Assembly (NCBI GenBank): GCA_028284635.1
Contig: JANQRJ010000065.1
Location: 1 to 51,981, forward strand
Source of the DNA: Pelagicoccus sp.
GTDB lineage: Bacteria; Verrucomicrobiota; Verrucomicrobiia; Opitutales; Opitutaceae
Length of the DNA stretch: 51,981 nucleotides
Direction of reading: 5' to 3'
Part shown: one piece after another, positions 34,919 to 43,997 of the stretch
How positions within the stretch are numbered: position 1 is the first letter of the stretch
Layout of the letters: the number at the start of each line of letters is the position of its first letter
Notes under the pieces: generated by a model
Database searches by the model: none
What the model was told of the DNA's origin: nothing
What the model saw: the letters and a program-made list of their open reading frames with translations, nothing else
Position numbers and translations under genes: made by a program

Positions 34919-35452
34919 ATGCAACAGACCTTCCCAATCTCAGATCAGGAGCTCGAGGCTCTCTCGACCAACGCGGTAAACAGCGTCTTCAATACCATGC
35001 TCAATCAGACCGCCGTCGTGCAGGAGGTGATCAAGGTGGACGAGGAGAACTACGATGGCGGCATGTCGGTGCCTATCGACTCAAGTGAGCCGGTCATTGC
35101 CGGGACTGTCGGCTTCCTTGGGAACCTCACCGGTATAATGTACATTTTCATGGAGCTCTCTCTCGCGATGGACGCGACCTGCGAGCTCTTGGGTCTTGAG
35201 GCCGAAGAGATTGGCTACGAGGACCACGAGCTGGTCAATGACGCTATTGGCGAGCTTACCAACATGATCGTCGGCACGTTCAAAAACGACCTCAGCAACA
35301 AAGGCTACGAATGCCGTATGACGATCCCTTCGATTCTCCGCGGTTCGAATTTCTCGATCGAGCCCGCAGAAGTGGCCCTGCGCCGCATTTACAAGTACGA
35401 CTGCGGAGGCCGTTCCTTCGTTATCGACGTTCTCATGAAAGAAGAAAACTGA
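34919..35452 (+). CDS. cheX: chemotaxis phosphatase CheX
   Basis: 177 residues. CheX dephosphorylates CheY-P and so shortens the motor signal. The catalytic pattern ELTN in VNDAIGELTNMIVGTFKNDL (about residues 105-125) provides the acid and Asn of the active site. Length and the alternating beta/alpha pattern fit the CheC/CheX/FliY family, single-site CheX type. It is followed 13 bp later by a receiver protein, a plausible substrate. Confidence 0.88.
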   Translation: MQQTFPISDQELEALSTNAVNSVFNTMLNQTAVVQEVIKVDEENYDGGMSVPIDSSEPVIAGTVGFLGNLTGIMYIFMELSLAMDATCELLGLEAEEIGYEDHELVNDAIGELTNMIVGTFKNDLSNKGYECRMTIPSILRGSNFSIEPAEVALRRIYKYDCGGRSFVIDVLMKEEN

Positions 35453-35465
35453 TCTCCCACCCACA

Positions 35466-36587
35466 ATGCGTTTAAAAATTCTAACCGTAGACGATTCAAA
35501 GACCGTTCGCATCATCGTGAAGAAGTCCTTCAAGGGCTTCGATTGCGAAATCACCGAGGCGCAGAACGGAGTCGAGGGTCTGGCCATGGCGGCCAAAGTC
35601 GATCCCGACATTATCCTGCTCGACATCACGATGCCTGTCATGGACGGCGTCGAAATGCTCACCAAGCTCAAGTCCGACCCCAGCCTCAAAGCCATCCCCG
35701 TGATCATGCTCACGGCGGAGGCCGGCCGCGAAAACGTCATGAAGATCGCCAAGATCGGGGTTCGCGACTACATCGTGAAGCCCTTCAAGGAGGAGGTCCT
35801 CGTCGACAAGGTGAGCCGCGTCGTCGACCTGCGCCCCGCTGGCGAAGCCGAACCCAAGCAAAAGAAGATCGACGATCCTATCGAGGTTCTCGTGGTCGAC
35901 GACAAGCCAGCCATCATCGAACAGATCAAGCAGGGCTTCTCCCACACGCCTTGGAATGTTAACGGAGTTTCCTCCACTGGCGAAGCGATCGACTTCTGCC
36001 AGAAGAAACTCCCTGACTGTATCATTATCAGCCTCTCCCTGCCCGAGGACGCGGCCATCACGCTTTTCCGTATCATTCGCTCGAACGCCAAGACTAAGTA
36101 CGTGCCCCTGTTCGGCCTCTCGGTTAAGACTGCGGTCGAGGAACAGCACCGTGCCCAGCAGGCCGGTTTCAGCACAATCATTCACAAGCCGATCGATTTC
36201 GACGAACTCGAGAACAAGATCGGCAAGGCGGTGAATCTCGATACTTCCGGCAAGTATTTCCAGATGGCTGACGGTTTCATGACCGTGCGTCTACCCAAGA
36301 CTTGCAATGCCTCCGTAGTTCAGGAAGTCGGCAACTACCTGAAGGAAAAGACCAGCGAGGCAGTGAACTCCGGTATCTCCAAGATTATTTTCGACGCCCA
36401 GGAAGTGGCTTCCCTCAACATGGACGTGATCAAGCTCCTGCTCCAGTCCATGAAGACCTGCCGCGATCTCAGCCTGAGCTACGCCCTCGCCGGCAACGCC
36501 GTCGTGCGCGACGAGAGCAAGAAATTCGAAGAGTCCAAGGACTGGCAGTTCTGCGACTCCGTCGAGACCGCCAAGGCCTCCCTCTAG
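35466..36587 (+). CDS. REC-pseudoREC-STAS response regulator
   Basis: 373 residues in three parts. The first receiver (1-125) is intact: DD 9-10, acceptor Asp about 53 in LLDITMP, Lys in VKPF. The second receiver-like domain (about 138-255, IEVLVVDDKPAII) has Ser where the acceptor Asp should be (IIISLSLPED), so it cannot be phosphorylated there. The C-terminal part (about 265-373) resembles a STAS/anti-anti-sigma domain (IIFDAQEVASLNMDVIKLLL) without the usual DSSG serine. This suggests a phospho-controlled binding partner rather than a DNA-binding regulator. CheX directly upstream is the likely phosphatase. Confidence 0.82.
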   Translation: MRLKILTVDDSKTVRIIVKKSFKGFDCEITEAQNGVEGLAMAAKVDPDIILLDITMPVMDGVEMLTKLKSDPSLKAIPVIMLTAEAGRENVMKIAKIGVRDYIVKPFKEEVLVDKVSRVVDLRPAGEAEPKQKKIDDPIEVLVVDDKPAIIEQIKQGFSHTPWNVNGVSSTGEAIDFCQKKLPDCIIISLSLPEDAAITLFRIIRSNAKTKYVPLFGLSVKTAVEEQHRAQQAGFSTIIHKPIDFDELENKIGKAVNLDTSGKYFQMADGFMTVRLPKTCNASVVQEVGNYLKEKTSEAVNSGISKIIFDAQEVASLNMDVIKLLLQSMKTCRDLSLSYALAGNAVVRDESKKFEESKDWQFCDSVETAKASL

Positions 36588-36646
36588 GAAATCGAGAACC
36601 GCCGGAGGCTCGGCAACCAAAGATCAGTTCTATTCTTTCGCACCAG

Positions 36647-36674
36647 GCCCGCCGAGCAAACTCGGCGGGCTTCT
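36647..36674 (+). terminator. intrinsic-like terminator after REC-STAS gene
   Basis: A 10-bp perfect stem GCCCGCCGAG/CTCGGCGGGC with a CAAA loop, then TTCT. It lies 60 bp after the plus-strand stop codon and 51 bp from the convergent SRPBCC stop. Confidence 0.75.
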
Positions 36675-36724
36675 GCGTATCCATAAAATGGAGTGGTTTG
36701 CGCCTCCCTGCCTTCTTTGCTGGA

Positions 36725-37138
36725 TCACCTCTCTTCGCACAGCTTCTTCAGCCGATCCAGATTGCTTGGGCTCTGCTTCCTGCCAAGCTTCATGACAAGC
36801 TTGACCAGCAGGTTGAAGGGAAAGGGGATTAGAAGCTCCTGTATCTCGGATACAAGCGTGTGGCGATTCTTTGCCTCCAGCCGATACTCGATAGCGAAGC
36901 CAGGCTTGTCGGGTTGCGCTGCTAGCATTCCAGAAAATCGAAGGAGCTTGCCTGTATCCAAAGACTCGATCTTTCCGATGGCTTCCTTGCGACTGATCAG
37001 GATTCGATAGAAGCCACCATCGAGCGGCTCTATCGTTTCGATCTTTTCCACGAATTCGGGCCAGCGAGTGGGTTGAGAGAGGTATTCCCAGATCTCTCCA
37101 GTAGTGGCTTTGATTTTGGCGCGTTCGACTATTCTCAT
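36725..37138 (-). CDS. SRPBCC-family protein
   Basis: 137 residues with the START-like helix-grip pattern (IKATTGEIWEYLSQPTRWPEFVEKIETIE near the start; a C-terminal long helix LLVKLVMKLGRKQ). Such proteins bind hydrophobic ligands in a deep cavity; many are polyketide cyclase/dehydrase-like or of unknown function. It stands alone. The ligand cannot be predicted. The 273-bp gap 37139-37411 shows no further gene. Confidence 0.75.
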   Translation of the reverse strand: MRIVERAKIKATTGEIWEYLSQPTRWPEFVEKIETIEPLDGGFYRILISRKEAIGKIESLDTGKLLRFSGMLAAQPDKPGFAIEYRLEAKNRHTLVSEIQELLIPFPFNLLVKLVMKLGRKQSPSNLDRLKKLCEER

Positions 37139-37411
37139 AGGCGCGAGATGTAGAGCTGCCGTTTGGCTGGCAAACAGAGCATCGCTCGAGCTTTGGTCGA
37201 AGTCGATAAACTTTGGAAGGCGTACGGGCGACCGAACTCTCGGCGTGCTCCCCCTTCCTTCGGTCTTAAACGGGAATGGCTGTCGTAGGGATGTGGGGAC
37301 TTCGGAAGCCCAACCGCTTCGAAACGCTTCCTAGCTTGCGACTCTGCCGCACTTCGCAGTTGAACATCCGTGCAGATCTGCGTTCATCTGCGGCTCAACG
37401 TCTTGCCGACC

Positions 37412-37957
37412 GTGGAACTCAGTCTTACCCAAGCCATTCTTCTTTTCGCCCTCGTCCTCATCGCTACGGGCGGGAGTCTGCTTTTCAAGTACGGCCCTGC
37501 AGCGGCTTTGGCCCGGGGTTTTCCGCGCTCGGTTCGGGCGGGATTTGTCCTGATGGTGGTGGCCATGATCTGGACCGGTTGGAAGGTGTGGCATCTGGGA
37601 TCCGCGGACTATGGCGACTTCAAGGAGTACATCCTGGTCGCTTTCGGTCTGCTTGGATTGCTCAGCTTTAAGTATGCCTCGGATTTTTTGTCAGTGAGGG
37701 CGGCTTGCATACTGTACTTGTTTTGCGCGAACGCCCTGCTGGATGCGGCTTGGATGCGCTATGATCAGCCGCTGCGGCTGTTGATGGTGGCGCCAGTTTA
37801 CCTCGGCATCGCTCTCTCGCTCTATCTGGCCTACGCCCCGTATCGGTTGCGAGACTTCTTCTCGTGGCTCTTCGCGTCTGAGAGCCGGGCCAAGCGCGTT
37901 GCCACCTTGGTGGCGGGCTACGGCGCGCTGCTTGGCGTGGTGGCGTTCGTCGCCTAG
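37412..37957 (+). CDS. integral membrane protein, unknown
   Basis: 181 residues with about five membrane segments (QAILLFALVLIATGGSLLF, VRAGFVLMVVAMIWTGW, YILVAFGLLGLLSF, LRLLMVAPVYLGIALSLYL and VATLVAGYGALLGVVAFVA). No family is recognised with confidence. The GTG at 37412 begins the hydrophobic region directly; another GTG at 37370 would add 14 residues. It lies 19 bp before gmk and may be cotranscribed with it. Confidence 0.65.
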   Translation: MELSLTQAILLFALVLIATGGSLLFKYGPAAALARGFPRSVRAGFVLMVVAMIWTGWKVWHLGSADYGDFKEYILVAFGLLGLLSFKYASDFLSVRAACILYLFCANALLDAAWMRYDQPLRLLMVAPVYLGIALSLYLAYAPYRLRDFFSWLFASESRAKRVATLVAGYGALLGVVAFVA

Positions 37958-37976
37958 TGTTTCGACCGAACGAGGA

Positions 37977-38591
37977 ATGAAGCTGCCGAAGGAAAACGTT
38001 TCCCTGCTATTGGTCATCGCCGGGCCGGCCGGCAGCGGCAAGACGACGCTTTGCGAGCGCTTGGTCGAGGAAAGCGAGCGGGCCGAGCGGGTCATCACAT
38101 GCACGACGAGAGCGCCGCGCGCTGGAGAGCGAGACGGGGTTGACTATCATTTTCTCGACGACGAGCAGTTTGATCGCGCTATCCAGACCGGCGCCTTCCT
38201 CGAATGGGCGGTGGTGCACGGAAACCGTTACGGCGTGCTCAAGCGAGTCGCCCAGGAGAAACTCGATGCGAATACCGACCTGGTTATGAACGTGGATGTG
38301 CAAGGCGTGGCCAATATCCGAGCTGCTGCGGCCGAGCACGAGGAACTTTGTCAGCGTCTGGTCACGATTTTTCTCCTGCCTCCAGAAATGGACGTGATTC
38401 GCGAACGCTTGCGCGGTCGAGGCAAGGACGACGAAGCGGAGATCGAACGTCGTGTCGCCACTGCCGAGGCCGAAGTCGAGCTTTGGCCGGAATTCGACTA
38501 CGTCATTGTCACCCAGTCGAGAGATGAGGACTTTGCCGCCTTGCAAAGCATCGTGCAAGCCGAGCGCCTTCGCGCTTCGCGGCGCGTCTAG
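37977..38591 (+). CDS. gmk: guanylate kinase
   Basis: 204 residues. It phosphorylates GMP to GDP. P-loop GPAGSGKTTL (about 16-25), GMP-binding TTRAPRAGERDGVDYHFL and EWAVVHGNRYG, then the lid region RLRGRGKDDE. The ATG at 37977 has GAGGA just upstream; a longer frame from 37899 overlaps the previous gene and is rejected. A terminator-like hairpin follows. Confidence 0.94.
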   Translation: MKLPKENVSLLLVIAGPAGSGKTTLCERLVEESERAERVITCTTRAPRAGERDGVDYHFLDDEQFDRAIQTGAFLEWAVVHGNRYGVLKRVAQEKLDANTDLVMNVDVQGVANIRAAAAEHEELCQRLVTIFLLPPEMDVIRERLRGRGKDDEAEIERRVATAEAEVELWPEFDYVIVTQSRDEDFAALQSIVQAERLRASRRV

Positions 38592-38607
38592 GAATGGACG
38601 TCATGAA

Positions 38608-38640
38608 AAAGGCGGCTGGTCTGTCTGACCAACCACCTTT
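38608..38640. terminator. bidirectional terminator hairpin
   Basis: Arms 38608-38621 (aaaggcggctggtc) and 38627-38640 pair at 12 of 14 positions with a 5-nt loop, flanked by A/T runs. It lies between the convergent gmk and the sorting-signal gene. Confidence 0.6.
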
Positions 38641-38663
38641 CGCTCAATGCGTTGTGAGACCGG

Positions 38664-39474
38664 CTATCTCTTGAGACGGCGTTTCGCGGTTAGGAATCCG
38701 AGTAGGGCCAGTCCGAGAAGAGCGCCAGTGGAGCCCGTGTCCGAAACTCTTTTTGCACCGACGACCCTCGTGTTGTCGACGGCTAGGTTGTCTACGTTGC
38801 TGTAGGTGAACCATCCATAGCGATTGCCTCCGACGACTGTGCTGGTCAGATCGGTTGGATCCGAGCGAGTGAAGGTGTTTACGAGCGAACCGCTGGAATC
38901 GAGGAGGTTGTAGTCGACTGCTAGAGCTCCGCCCTCGTCGCGAAAAACGTTTTGCAGCGTGTACCAACCGCTTGTCAGAATCGTGGCGAAGTCTCCGCCA
39001 TTGGGGTTGGTCAGCTTGAAGTCGTTGAAGGCGAAGTCGGTGTTGTTGGAGCCGTTGACGAGAAGGCCAGCTGCCGTCACGCCGACGTGCCATATGAAGT
39101 CGCGGCGGTGAACTCCAAGCTGGTTGTTGATCGCGGAGGAGAAGTCGAATCCGGTTCCGATGGCCCATGCGACGTCGAGGTAGACGTCGATAGAGGTGGT
39201 GTATCCACTTCCGAATACGCTGCTGTATCCACCGAATCTGGTGAACACGCTACCGTTCACTTGAGCATGGGCAGATCCGTCGCTGGAGGCAATTCCATCG
39301 GTACCGGTAGGAACTCGGGCGATCGTTCCCCCGAAGTTGTTCCACCCTTCGGCGGTTCCTTCGGTCCAGGCAGGATCCTCGAAGCCTTCGAAATGGGGGA
39401 CGATTGCTGATGAAAACTGGGCTAAGGCCAGTGCGAATGCGATGGTGGAAATGGTGAGGGCTTTTCTTTTTCAT
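38664..39474 (-). pseudogene. VPDSG/PEP-CTERM-like surface protein, frameshifted
   Basis: The C-terminus VSDTGSTGALLGLALLGFLTAKRRLKR-type tail (a sorting motif, one membrane helix, basic end) is the exosortase-type signal seen in Verrucomicrobiota. The ATG at 39474 begins MKKK, but the frame then runs into nonsense. Dropping one A in the A-run at 39462-39471 restores a clean signal peptide (ALTISTIAFALALAQFSSA) continuous with the downstream frame. As sequenced, intact translation needs a -1/+1 slip; the remaining uninterrupted frame starts at about 39260. Possible causes are a real pseudogene, phase variation, slippage or a sequencing error. Function: secreted or outer-surface protein, otherwise unknown. 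Confidence 0.7.
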
Positions 39475-39480
39475 GCGTCG

Positions 39481-39918
39481 TTGGAAACCAACGGTTTATG
39501 CCTTTTCACGAATCTCGAGGTGCAAATATACGACAGCAACTCGGCAGGCAGCTTGAGCTCCTACAACACGAGGCTTAACCATGACGCCATTGCCATTGGA
39601 AGAGGCGGCAGCAATACGGCGACGACGACGGAAGGGACTATTACGCATGCCTTGAATGTAGCGGGAACCGAACTTACGATAACTCTTCCCGTCGCGCCGT
39701 TCGAACGCGTTTTAGGCGTGATGATGGGCTACGACGGAAGCGGATCGACCAAGACGCTCACATGGAAAACGGATCTGGGATCGGCCACCCTGGCCAGTAA
39801 TACGGTGAAGCTGGAACCTTACGATGGTACCAGTGCCTTTGATATGACCACGATCAGCAATGGGGTGCAAATTGCGGTCGTCATGGTGCGCCGCAAGCTG
39901 ATGGAGCAAAATCCGTAG
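39481..39918 (+). CDS. hypothetical protein, possibly a fragment
   Basis: An open frame of about 145 residues, rich in Thr/Ser/Gly and beta-strand pattern (IYDSNSAGSLSSYNTRL, TITHALNVAGTELTITLPV, GVMMGYDGSGSTKTLTWK). The sequence looks like a genuine protein, but no ATG start is available: TTG at 39481 and GTG at 39520 are the candidates. It may be the 3' remnant of a larger gene broken by rearrangement beside the frameshifted gene at 38664-39474. No family is recognised. Confidence 0.4.
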   Translation: METNGLCLFTNLEVQIYDSNSAGSLSSYNTRLNHDAIAIGRGGSNTATTTEGTITHALNVAGTELTITLPVAPFERVLGVMMGYDGSGSTKTLTWKTDLGSATLASNTVKLEPYDGTSAFDMTTISNGVQIAVVMVRRKLMEQNP

Positions 39919-39924
39919 CACGCT

Positions 39925-41082
39925 TTACGAGCTTCGCCGCTCGTAGAGATGCTCCTTATAGCGCCCTCCCTGTCCGCCCCATGGCGTTTGGCATTTGTAG
40001 ACGAGGCTGAAAAGGTCGGGACTGATGGGGAATGCGGACGACGGTACTTCCGAGTGTTCGCTGTTGGCGACGGCCTTGTCGCTGTTGTCATGAAAGAAAT
40101 ACCCTTTCGTCATCCGGGAAATTTGGCCTATATACTCCTCGACGGTAGTATAGTCCATCTCCGAAAGGCTTCCGGTGTTCACCAGTAAATCGGCTACTTG
40201 GTCGCCTACGCTCGGAAGGCAAAAGTTCGGCATCAATGCGACGTCGTATTTGTCGAGAGTCGCCTTGTCTAGAAAGTCGCTTCTCTCCTCTCCGTAAAGA
40301 AGAAAGCTCTTTTCGGGAAAGCAGTTCATGAGGAAATACTGAACCACGACAAGCACCTCAGGCAGATCGAAATCCATATATTTAAGTCCGTCGATCTCGG
40401 TCAGAAGATAGTAGGCGAGACCTCCGAACCCCCCTCCGATTTCCGCGACAATCGGATTTTCCGTGTCGCGCAAAAGATTTTCGAATCTGCGGCAGTAGTA
40501 AAAGTGGCGGAAAGAAGTTGGAATCGCGAGAGTGTCCTTCATGGTGTAGCCCCACGGATTGCCCACCTCGGGAATTTCCAGCCGAGACACGTCGAACTCG
40601 CCCAGAAGATCAGAGGCTATCCTGTGGTCCTCGAGGAGATCTCCCACATATTTGACTCGTCGACGCTTCGAGCCGCTTTTGATTTTTTCGTAATAACCGT
40701 GCGTCCATAATCCAGATACCCCCGTATTGCGAAAGAAATCGCCCAGCAGATGCGCGAGCCGATCAATATCCTCCGCAACGAGAGCATCGATGTAGGGTTT
40801 TCGCAGGCGGTCCATATCTTCCTTCCATGCGCCTCCAGGCTTGTATGGGTCCGCTACGTCTGCTTGATCAGCCTTCGCGGCATTGTAGGCGGCGACGATT
40901 CTTTGCAAGGTCTCGATTTGCTTATCATCTGGACCGTTTTTTCGGGAGCGGTCGACAAGGCCGGCGTCCAAATTTTCTAGAGAAGCGCTCGCATCTTTCG
41001 AAAATCGTCGGCTGTATTCAAGTTCCCGGCGTGCTCGGGCTAGAATTTTAATTGTGAGGTCGATGAGATTCCGGTTGCTCAT
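39925..41082 (-). CDS. putative sugar O-methyltransferase
   Basis: 385 residues resembling the putative sugar O-methyltransferase family. The SAM-binding glycine motif is VAEIGGGFGGLAYYLL (about 235-250), with a preceding conserved NPWGYTMKDTLAIPTSFRHFYYCRRF region and a C-terminal GYFFHDNSD. The acceptor would be a surface or flagellar glycan sugar; this is inference. The base composition is more AT-rich than neighbouring genes and a broken gene lies beside it, which suggests acquisition by transfer. It stands alone on this strand. Confidence 0.75.
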   Translation of the reverse strand: MSNRNLIDLTIKILARARRELEYSRRFSKDASASLENLDAGLVDRSRKNGPDDKQIETLQRIVAAYNAAKADQADVADPYKPGGAWKEDMDRLRKPYIDALVAEDIDRLAHLLGDFFRNTGVSGLWTHGYYEKIKSGSKRRRVKYVGDLLEDHRIASDLLGEFDVSRLEIPEVGNPWGYTMKDTLAIPTSFRHFYYCRRFENLLRDTENPIVAEIGGGFGGLAYYLLTEIDGLKYMDFDLPEVLVVVQYFLMNCFPEKSFLLYGEERSDFLDKATLDKYDVALMPNFCLPSVGDQVADLLVNTGSLSEMDYTTVEEYIGQISRMTKGYFFHDNSDKAVANSEHSEVPSSAFPISPDLFSLVYKCQTPWGGQGGRYKEHLYERRSS

Positions 41083-41442
41083 ATTTGTTTTGGAATGAGG
41101 CGGTCAACCGTAGTTGGTCAACCGTAATCTATATTTTTGCTCAAATTCACCCCTCGAAAAAGTTATGATTTTATATTCACTGCACTGTGGCGCAGTGTTT
41201 TGCCGTGTATGCTGGTCATGAAGGGCGTGGGATGGGTGTTCGGGTTTTTCGAAAGGAGCTGAAAGCTCTGTTCGTGTATATTCTCTAGCAGCCGAGGTGC
41301 CAGATATAGGTATGATCCACATCGCTTGCAGCAAGTGCCGGTAGTTCAGTCGCTTAGCCGCGCTCCTCTAAATGGGTCGCCGCTTCGCAGAGCCATTTCC
41401 TGTAAGCCATTTCGACGCTTTGTCGGAAAGCGGGCGGGTTTT
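41083..41442. other. 360-bp intergenic stretch
   Basis: No supported gene. It contains a direct repeat GGTCAACCGTA (41102-41112 and 41116-41126) next to the methyltransferase start, AT-rich sequence that may hold its promoter, and a short tRNA-D-arm-like string near 41338-41360 that does not extend into a tRNA. Confidence 0.5.
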
Positions 41443-43248
41443 TCACTTCGGTAGTGGGCAAGCCAGTGCGATGGCGAGGCTGCGAATGCGCGTCTGTTCG
41501 GTTTCGCTCAAAAGGTCGTCGCTCGAGGCGATTGCGGCGGCTGCTTCGATCAGAGCTTTGCGGACGGCGAAGAGGGAGTTGCTAGCGGTTTGCAGGGCGG
41601 CGTTGACTGTATCCAGATTTTGGGCCCCAGAGAAATTTGGGGTCAACATAGTCCCAAAGCGATTGAAGGCGCTATGGGCTGCTTCGAAAGCCTTGGTCGC
41701 TTCGGTTTGGTCGGGAGCATCGATCAGGGCTATGGCGCTGAGTATCGTCTCGACCGACTTTTTGGCTTCGGGGAAGAGATGGAGCCGGGGATTGGCGTTG
41801 CGCTTGAAGTCCTTGAGATTGCGTTGGGTAGCGATGAGAAGGCACTGCTCTTCGAAGGTGACTTCGCGATCCGCTTCGGCTTGGCGTCGGAGTCGGTCGA
41901 GGCCGTTGTCGATTTCGTTCAGCGGCAGGTCCTTGACGGCGGCCAGGGCAATCTCGATGAGAGCGAAGCGTTCGACTGGGTTTGGAGCGCGGTTTAGCAG
42001 AGTAGTATTCGCGGGATCGATACAAGCTTCTAAGACGGCGAAGGCCTGGTGCGGGTCTCGCGCCTTGGCGGCAGCAGTCTGCGGCAGGCTTTGCAGAACG
42101 GCGAAAAGTCCGACGACGGCTGGTTGGGAGATGCTGCTGACGAAGTCGGTCCGCTCGCGGTTGACTTTGGTTGGGGCGGTTTTCGGGGCAGGCTTCGGGG
42201 CAGGCTTCGGGGCTCGGATCGCCTTGGCGTAGAGGTCTTGAGGATCGATGGCCGCGATGCGTTCCTTCAGGGGAGGGTGAGTGGCGAGCACTCCGCCGAG
42301 CGAGCTTTTCAGAGCGTTGGCGAAGAACATATGGCTGAGTTCTTCCGAATCCGGATTTTGGATACGGCTACCAATGGCATAGGCTTTGATTTTGCGCAAG
42401 GCGTTCGATATGCCGCTTGGGTTTCGGGTGAACTGGACTGCGGCGGCGTCTGCCAGGTATTCGCGCTGGCGGGAGATGGCGCTTTGGATGAACCGCCCAA
42501 AGAAGACGCCGATGTAGCCGATGACCATGATGGCGAAGGCGACCAGGAGGATCGCGATGATGGCGCCGCCTCCCTTGCCGTCGCCTCGGCTGGAACGGCG
42601 GGAGGTTCCTCCATGAAAGGTGGCCCGACCTACGAGATCTAGAATCGTGCGGCCTATGACGGCGACGACTAGGATGCCGAAGATTACGCCTATCAGACGT
42701 GTGTTGAGCCGCATATCTCCGTTTAGTATGTGGCTGAATTCATGGGCGACCACGCCTTGCAGTTCTTCCCGATCAAGCTGTTCTAGGGCTCCTCTGCTTA
42801 CGGCGATGGCGGCGTTGTCCAGGGTGTAGCCAGCGGCGAAGGCGTTGATGCTCGGCTCGCGTTCCAGCACATAGATTTCAGGGACACGCGTGCCAGAGGC
42901 TAAGGCCATTTCCTCGACGACGTTGCGTAGTCGCTGATGCGTGACGCTGGAGGGAGAGGCACTGACACGTCGACCGCCCAGCATCTTGGCGACGGACCCT
43001 CCGCCAGAGCTCAAGCTGGCGATCTTGAAGAGCGAGCAGGAGATCATGATTGCGGCGGTGATGCCTATGGTCCAGCCAGCTCGGGGAAGAGACCAGATGG
43101 GTTGTTCGCTTTCTGGGAATGCGTAGAGGAGCCCGAGAGAGGCGACGGCGTAGATCGAGATTCCGGTGGCAATGACGGCGGCTACGAAAAGGACGACGAG
43201 CCGCGCGGTTTTCGCCTTCGCTTGGTCTTGGGCTTCGAAGAAGTCCAT
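41443..43248 (-). CDS. M48-family (HtpX-like) membrane metalloprotease
   Basis: 601 residues. Two N-terminal membrane helices are followed by the zinc site HEFSH (about 175) in VVAHEFSHILNGDMRLN, another pair of helices (IIAILLVAFAIMVIGYIG, about 235-255), the third ligand region REYLADAAAVQF, and a C-terminal extension of about 260 residues that is Ala/Asp-rich and helical. HtpX-like proteases degrade misfolded membrane proteins. The extension is absent from classical HtpX (about 290 aa). It follows lemA by 15 bp, a pairing seen in many bacteria. Confidence 0.9.
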   Translation of the reverse strand: MDFFEAQDQAKAKTARLVVLFVAAVIATGISIYAVASLGLLYAFPESEQPIWSLPRAGWTIGITAAIMISCSLFKIASLSSGGGSVAKMLGGRRVSASPSSVTHQRLRNVVEEMALASGTRVPEIYVLEREPSINAFAAGYTLDNAAIAVSRGALEQLDREELQGVVAHEFSHILNGDMRLNTRLIGVIFGILVVAVIGRTILDLVGRATFHGGTSRRSSRGDGKGGGAIIAILLVAFAIMVIGYIGVFFGRFIQSAISRQREYLADAAAVQFTRNPSGISNALRKIKAYAIGSRIQNPDSEELSHMFFANALKSSLGGVLATHPPLKERIAAIDPQDLYAKAIRAPKPAPKPAPKTAPTKVNRERTDFVSSISQPAVVGLFAVLQSLPQTAAAKARDPHQAFAVLEACIDPANTTLLNRAPNPVERFALIEIALAAVKDLPLNEIDNGLDRLRRQAEADREVTFEEQCLLIATQRNLKDFKRNANPRLHLFPEAKKSVETILSAIALIDAPDQTEATKAFEAAHSAFNRFGTMLTPNFSGAQNLDTVNAALQTASNSLFAVRKALIEAAAAIASSDDLLSETEQTRIRSLAIALACPLPK

Positions 43249-43263
43249 CTGTTTCGCAGCTTC

Positions 43264-43854
43264 TTAGTCGAACGAGACTTTGGGCGCGGCTTTCTCCGCC
43301 GGGTTTTCGATTTCGAAGAGGATCGCCTCCTTGAACCCGAGATTGTTGGAGATTATCACAGTAGGAAAGGTTTCGCGGGCGGTGTTGTAGCCAGTTACGG
43401 CGTCGTTGTAGGCCTGGCGAGCGAAGGCGACCTTGTTCTCGGTGGAAGTGAGCTCCTCGGTGAGTTGCATCATGTTTTGGTTGGCCTTCAGATCGGGATA
43501 GGCTTCGGCGAGGGCCATGAAGCGGGTCATGGCACCTCCGAGAAGAGTCTCGGCGGCCAGCAGGCCTTGCACGGCTCCAGAATCGTCGGGATTGGCTGCG
43601 GCGGCTTTGCTGGCGTCTTGGGCCGCGTTGCGCGCCGAGATGACCGCTTCGAGGGTTTCTCGCTCGTGCTTGAGGTAGCCTTTAGCGGTCTCGACAAGGT
43701 TGGGGATGAGGTCGTAGCGGCGCTTGAGCTGCACGTCGATCTGGGCGAACGCGTTTTTGAAACGCTGCCTCAAAGTAACGAGGCGATTGTACGCCGAAAC
43801 AGCCCAGAGGACGACGATGAGCGCAATGGCTCCGAGGGTGATGAGGAGGTACAT
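43264..43854 (-). CDS. lemA: LemA family protein
   Basis: 196 residues. One N-terminal membrane helix (LLITLGAIALIVVLWAVSAYNRLV) is followed by the conserved LemA segment (IDVQLKRRYDLIPNLVETAKGYLKHE) and AYPDLKANQNMMQLTEEL. Its molecular function is unknown, but it is regularly encoded with HtpX-like proteases. The ATG at 43854 was chosen because it starts the membrane helix; a start at 43890 adds 12 residues. Confidence 0.9.
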   Translation of the reverse strand: MYLLITLGAIALIVVLWAVSAYNRLVTLRQRFKNAFAQIDVQLKRRYDLIPNLVETAKGYLKHERETLEAVISARNAAQDASKAAAANPDDSGAVQGLLAAETLLGGAMTRFMALAEAYPDLKANQNMMQLTEELTSTENKVAFARQAYNDAVTGYNTARETFPTVIISNNLGFKEAILFEIENPAEKAAPKVSFD

Positions 43855-43997
43855 GGGTTGAGGTTTAGCTCGCAGGAAGAGGACCTTCAAGTCTTTGCGC
43901 CGACGGGAGCAATCAAGCTGCCTGGCAGTGCGTTCTCAAGGCACGGAATCTTTTTCCTCCTCTCCTCGTGAAGCCCACCGACAAAAGTGAATTGATT

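Noticed and set aside
41104-41334. 76-codon minus-strand ORF
   Set aside because: The composition is not protein-like, it has no family and it overlaps repeat-containing AT-rich DNA.
41335-41372. tRNA D-arm-like string
   Set aside because: The sequence resembles GGTAGTTCAGTCGGTTAG, but no acceptor stem, anticodon arm or T-arm follows.
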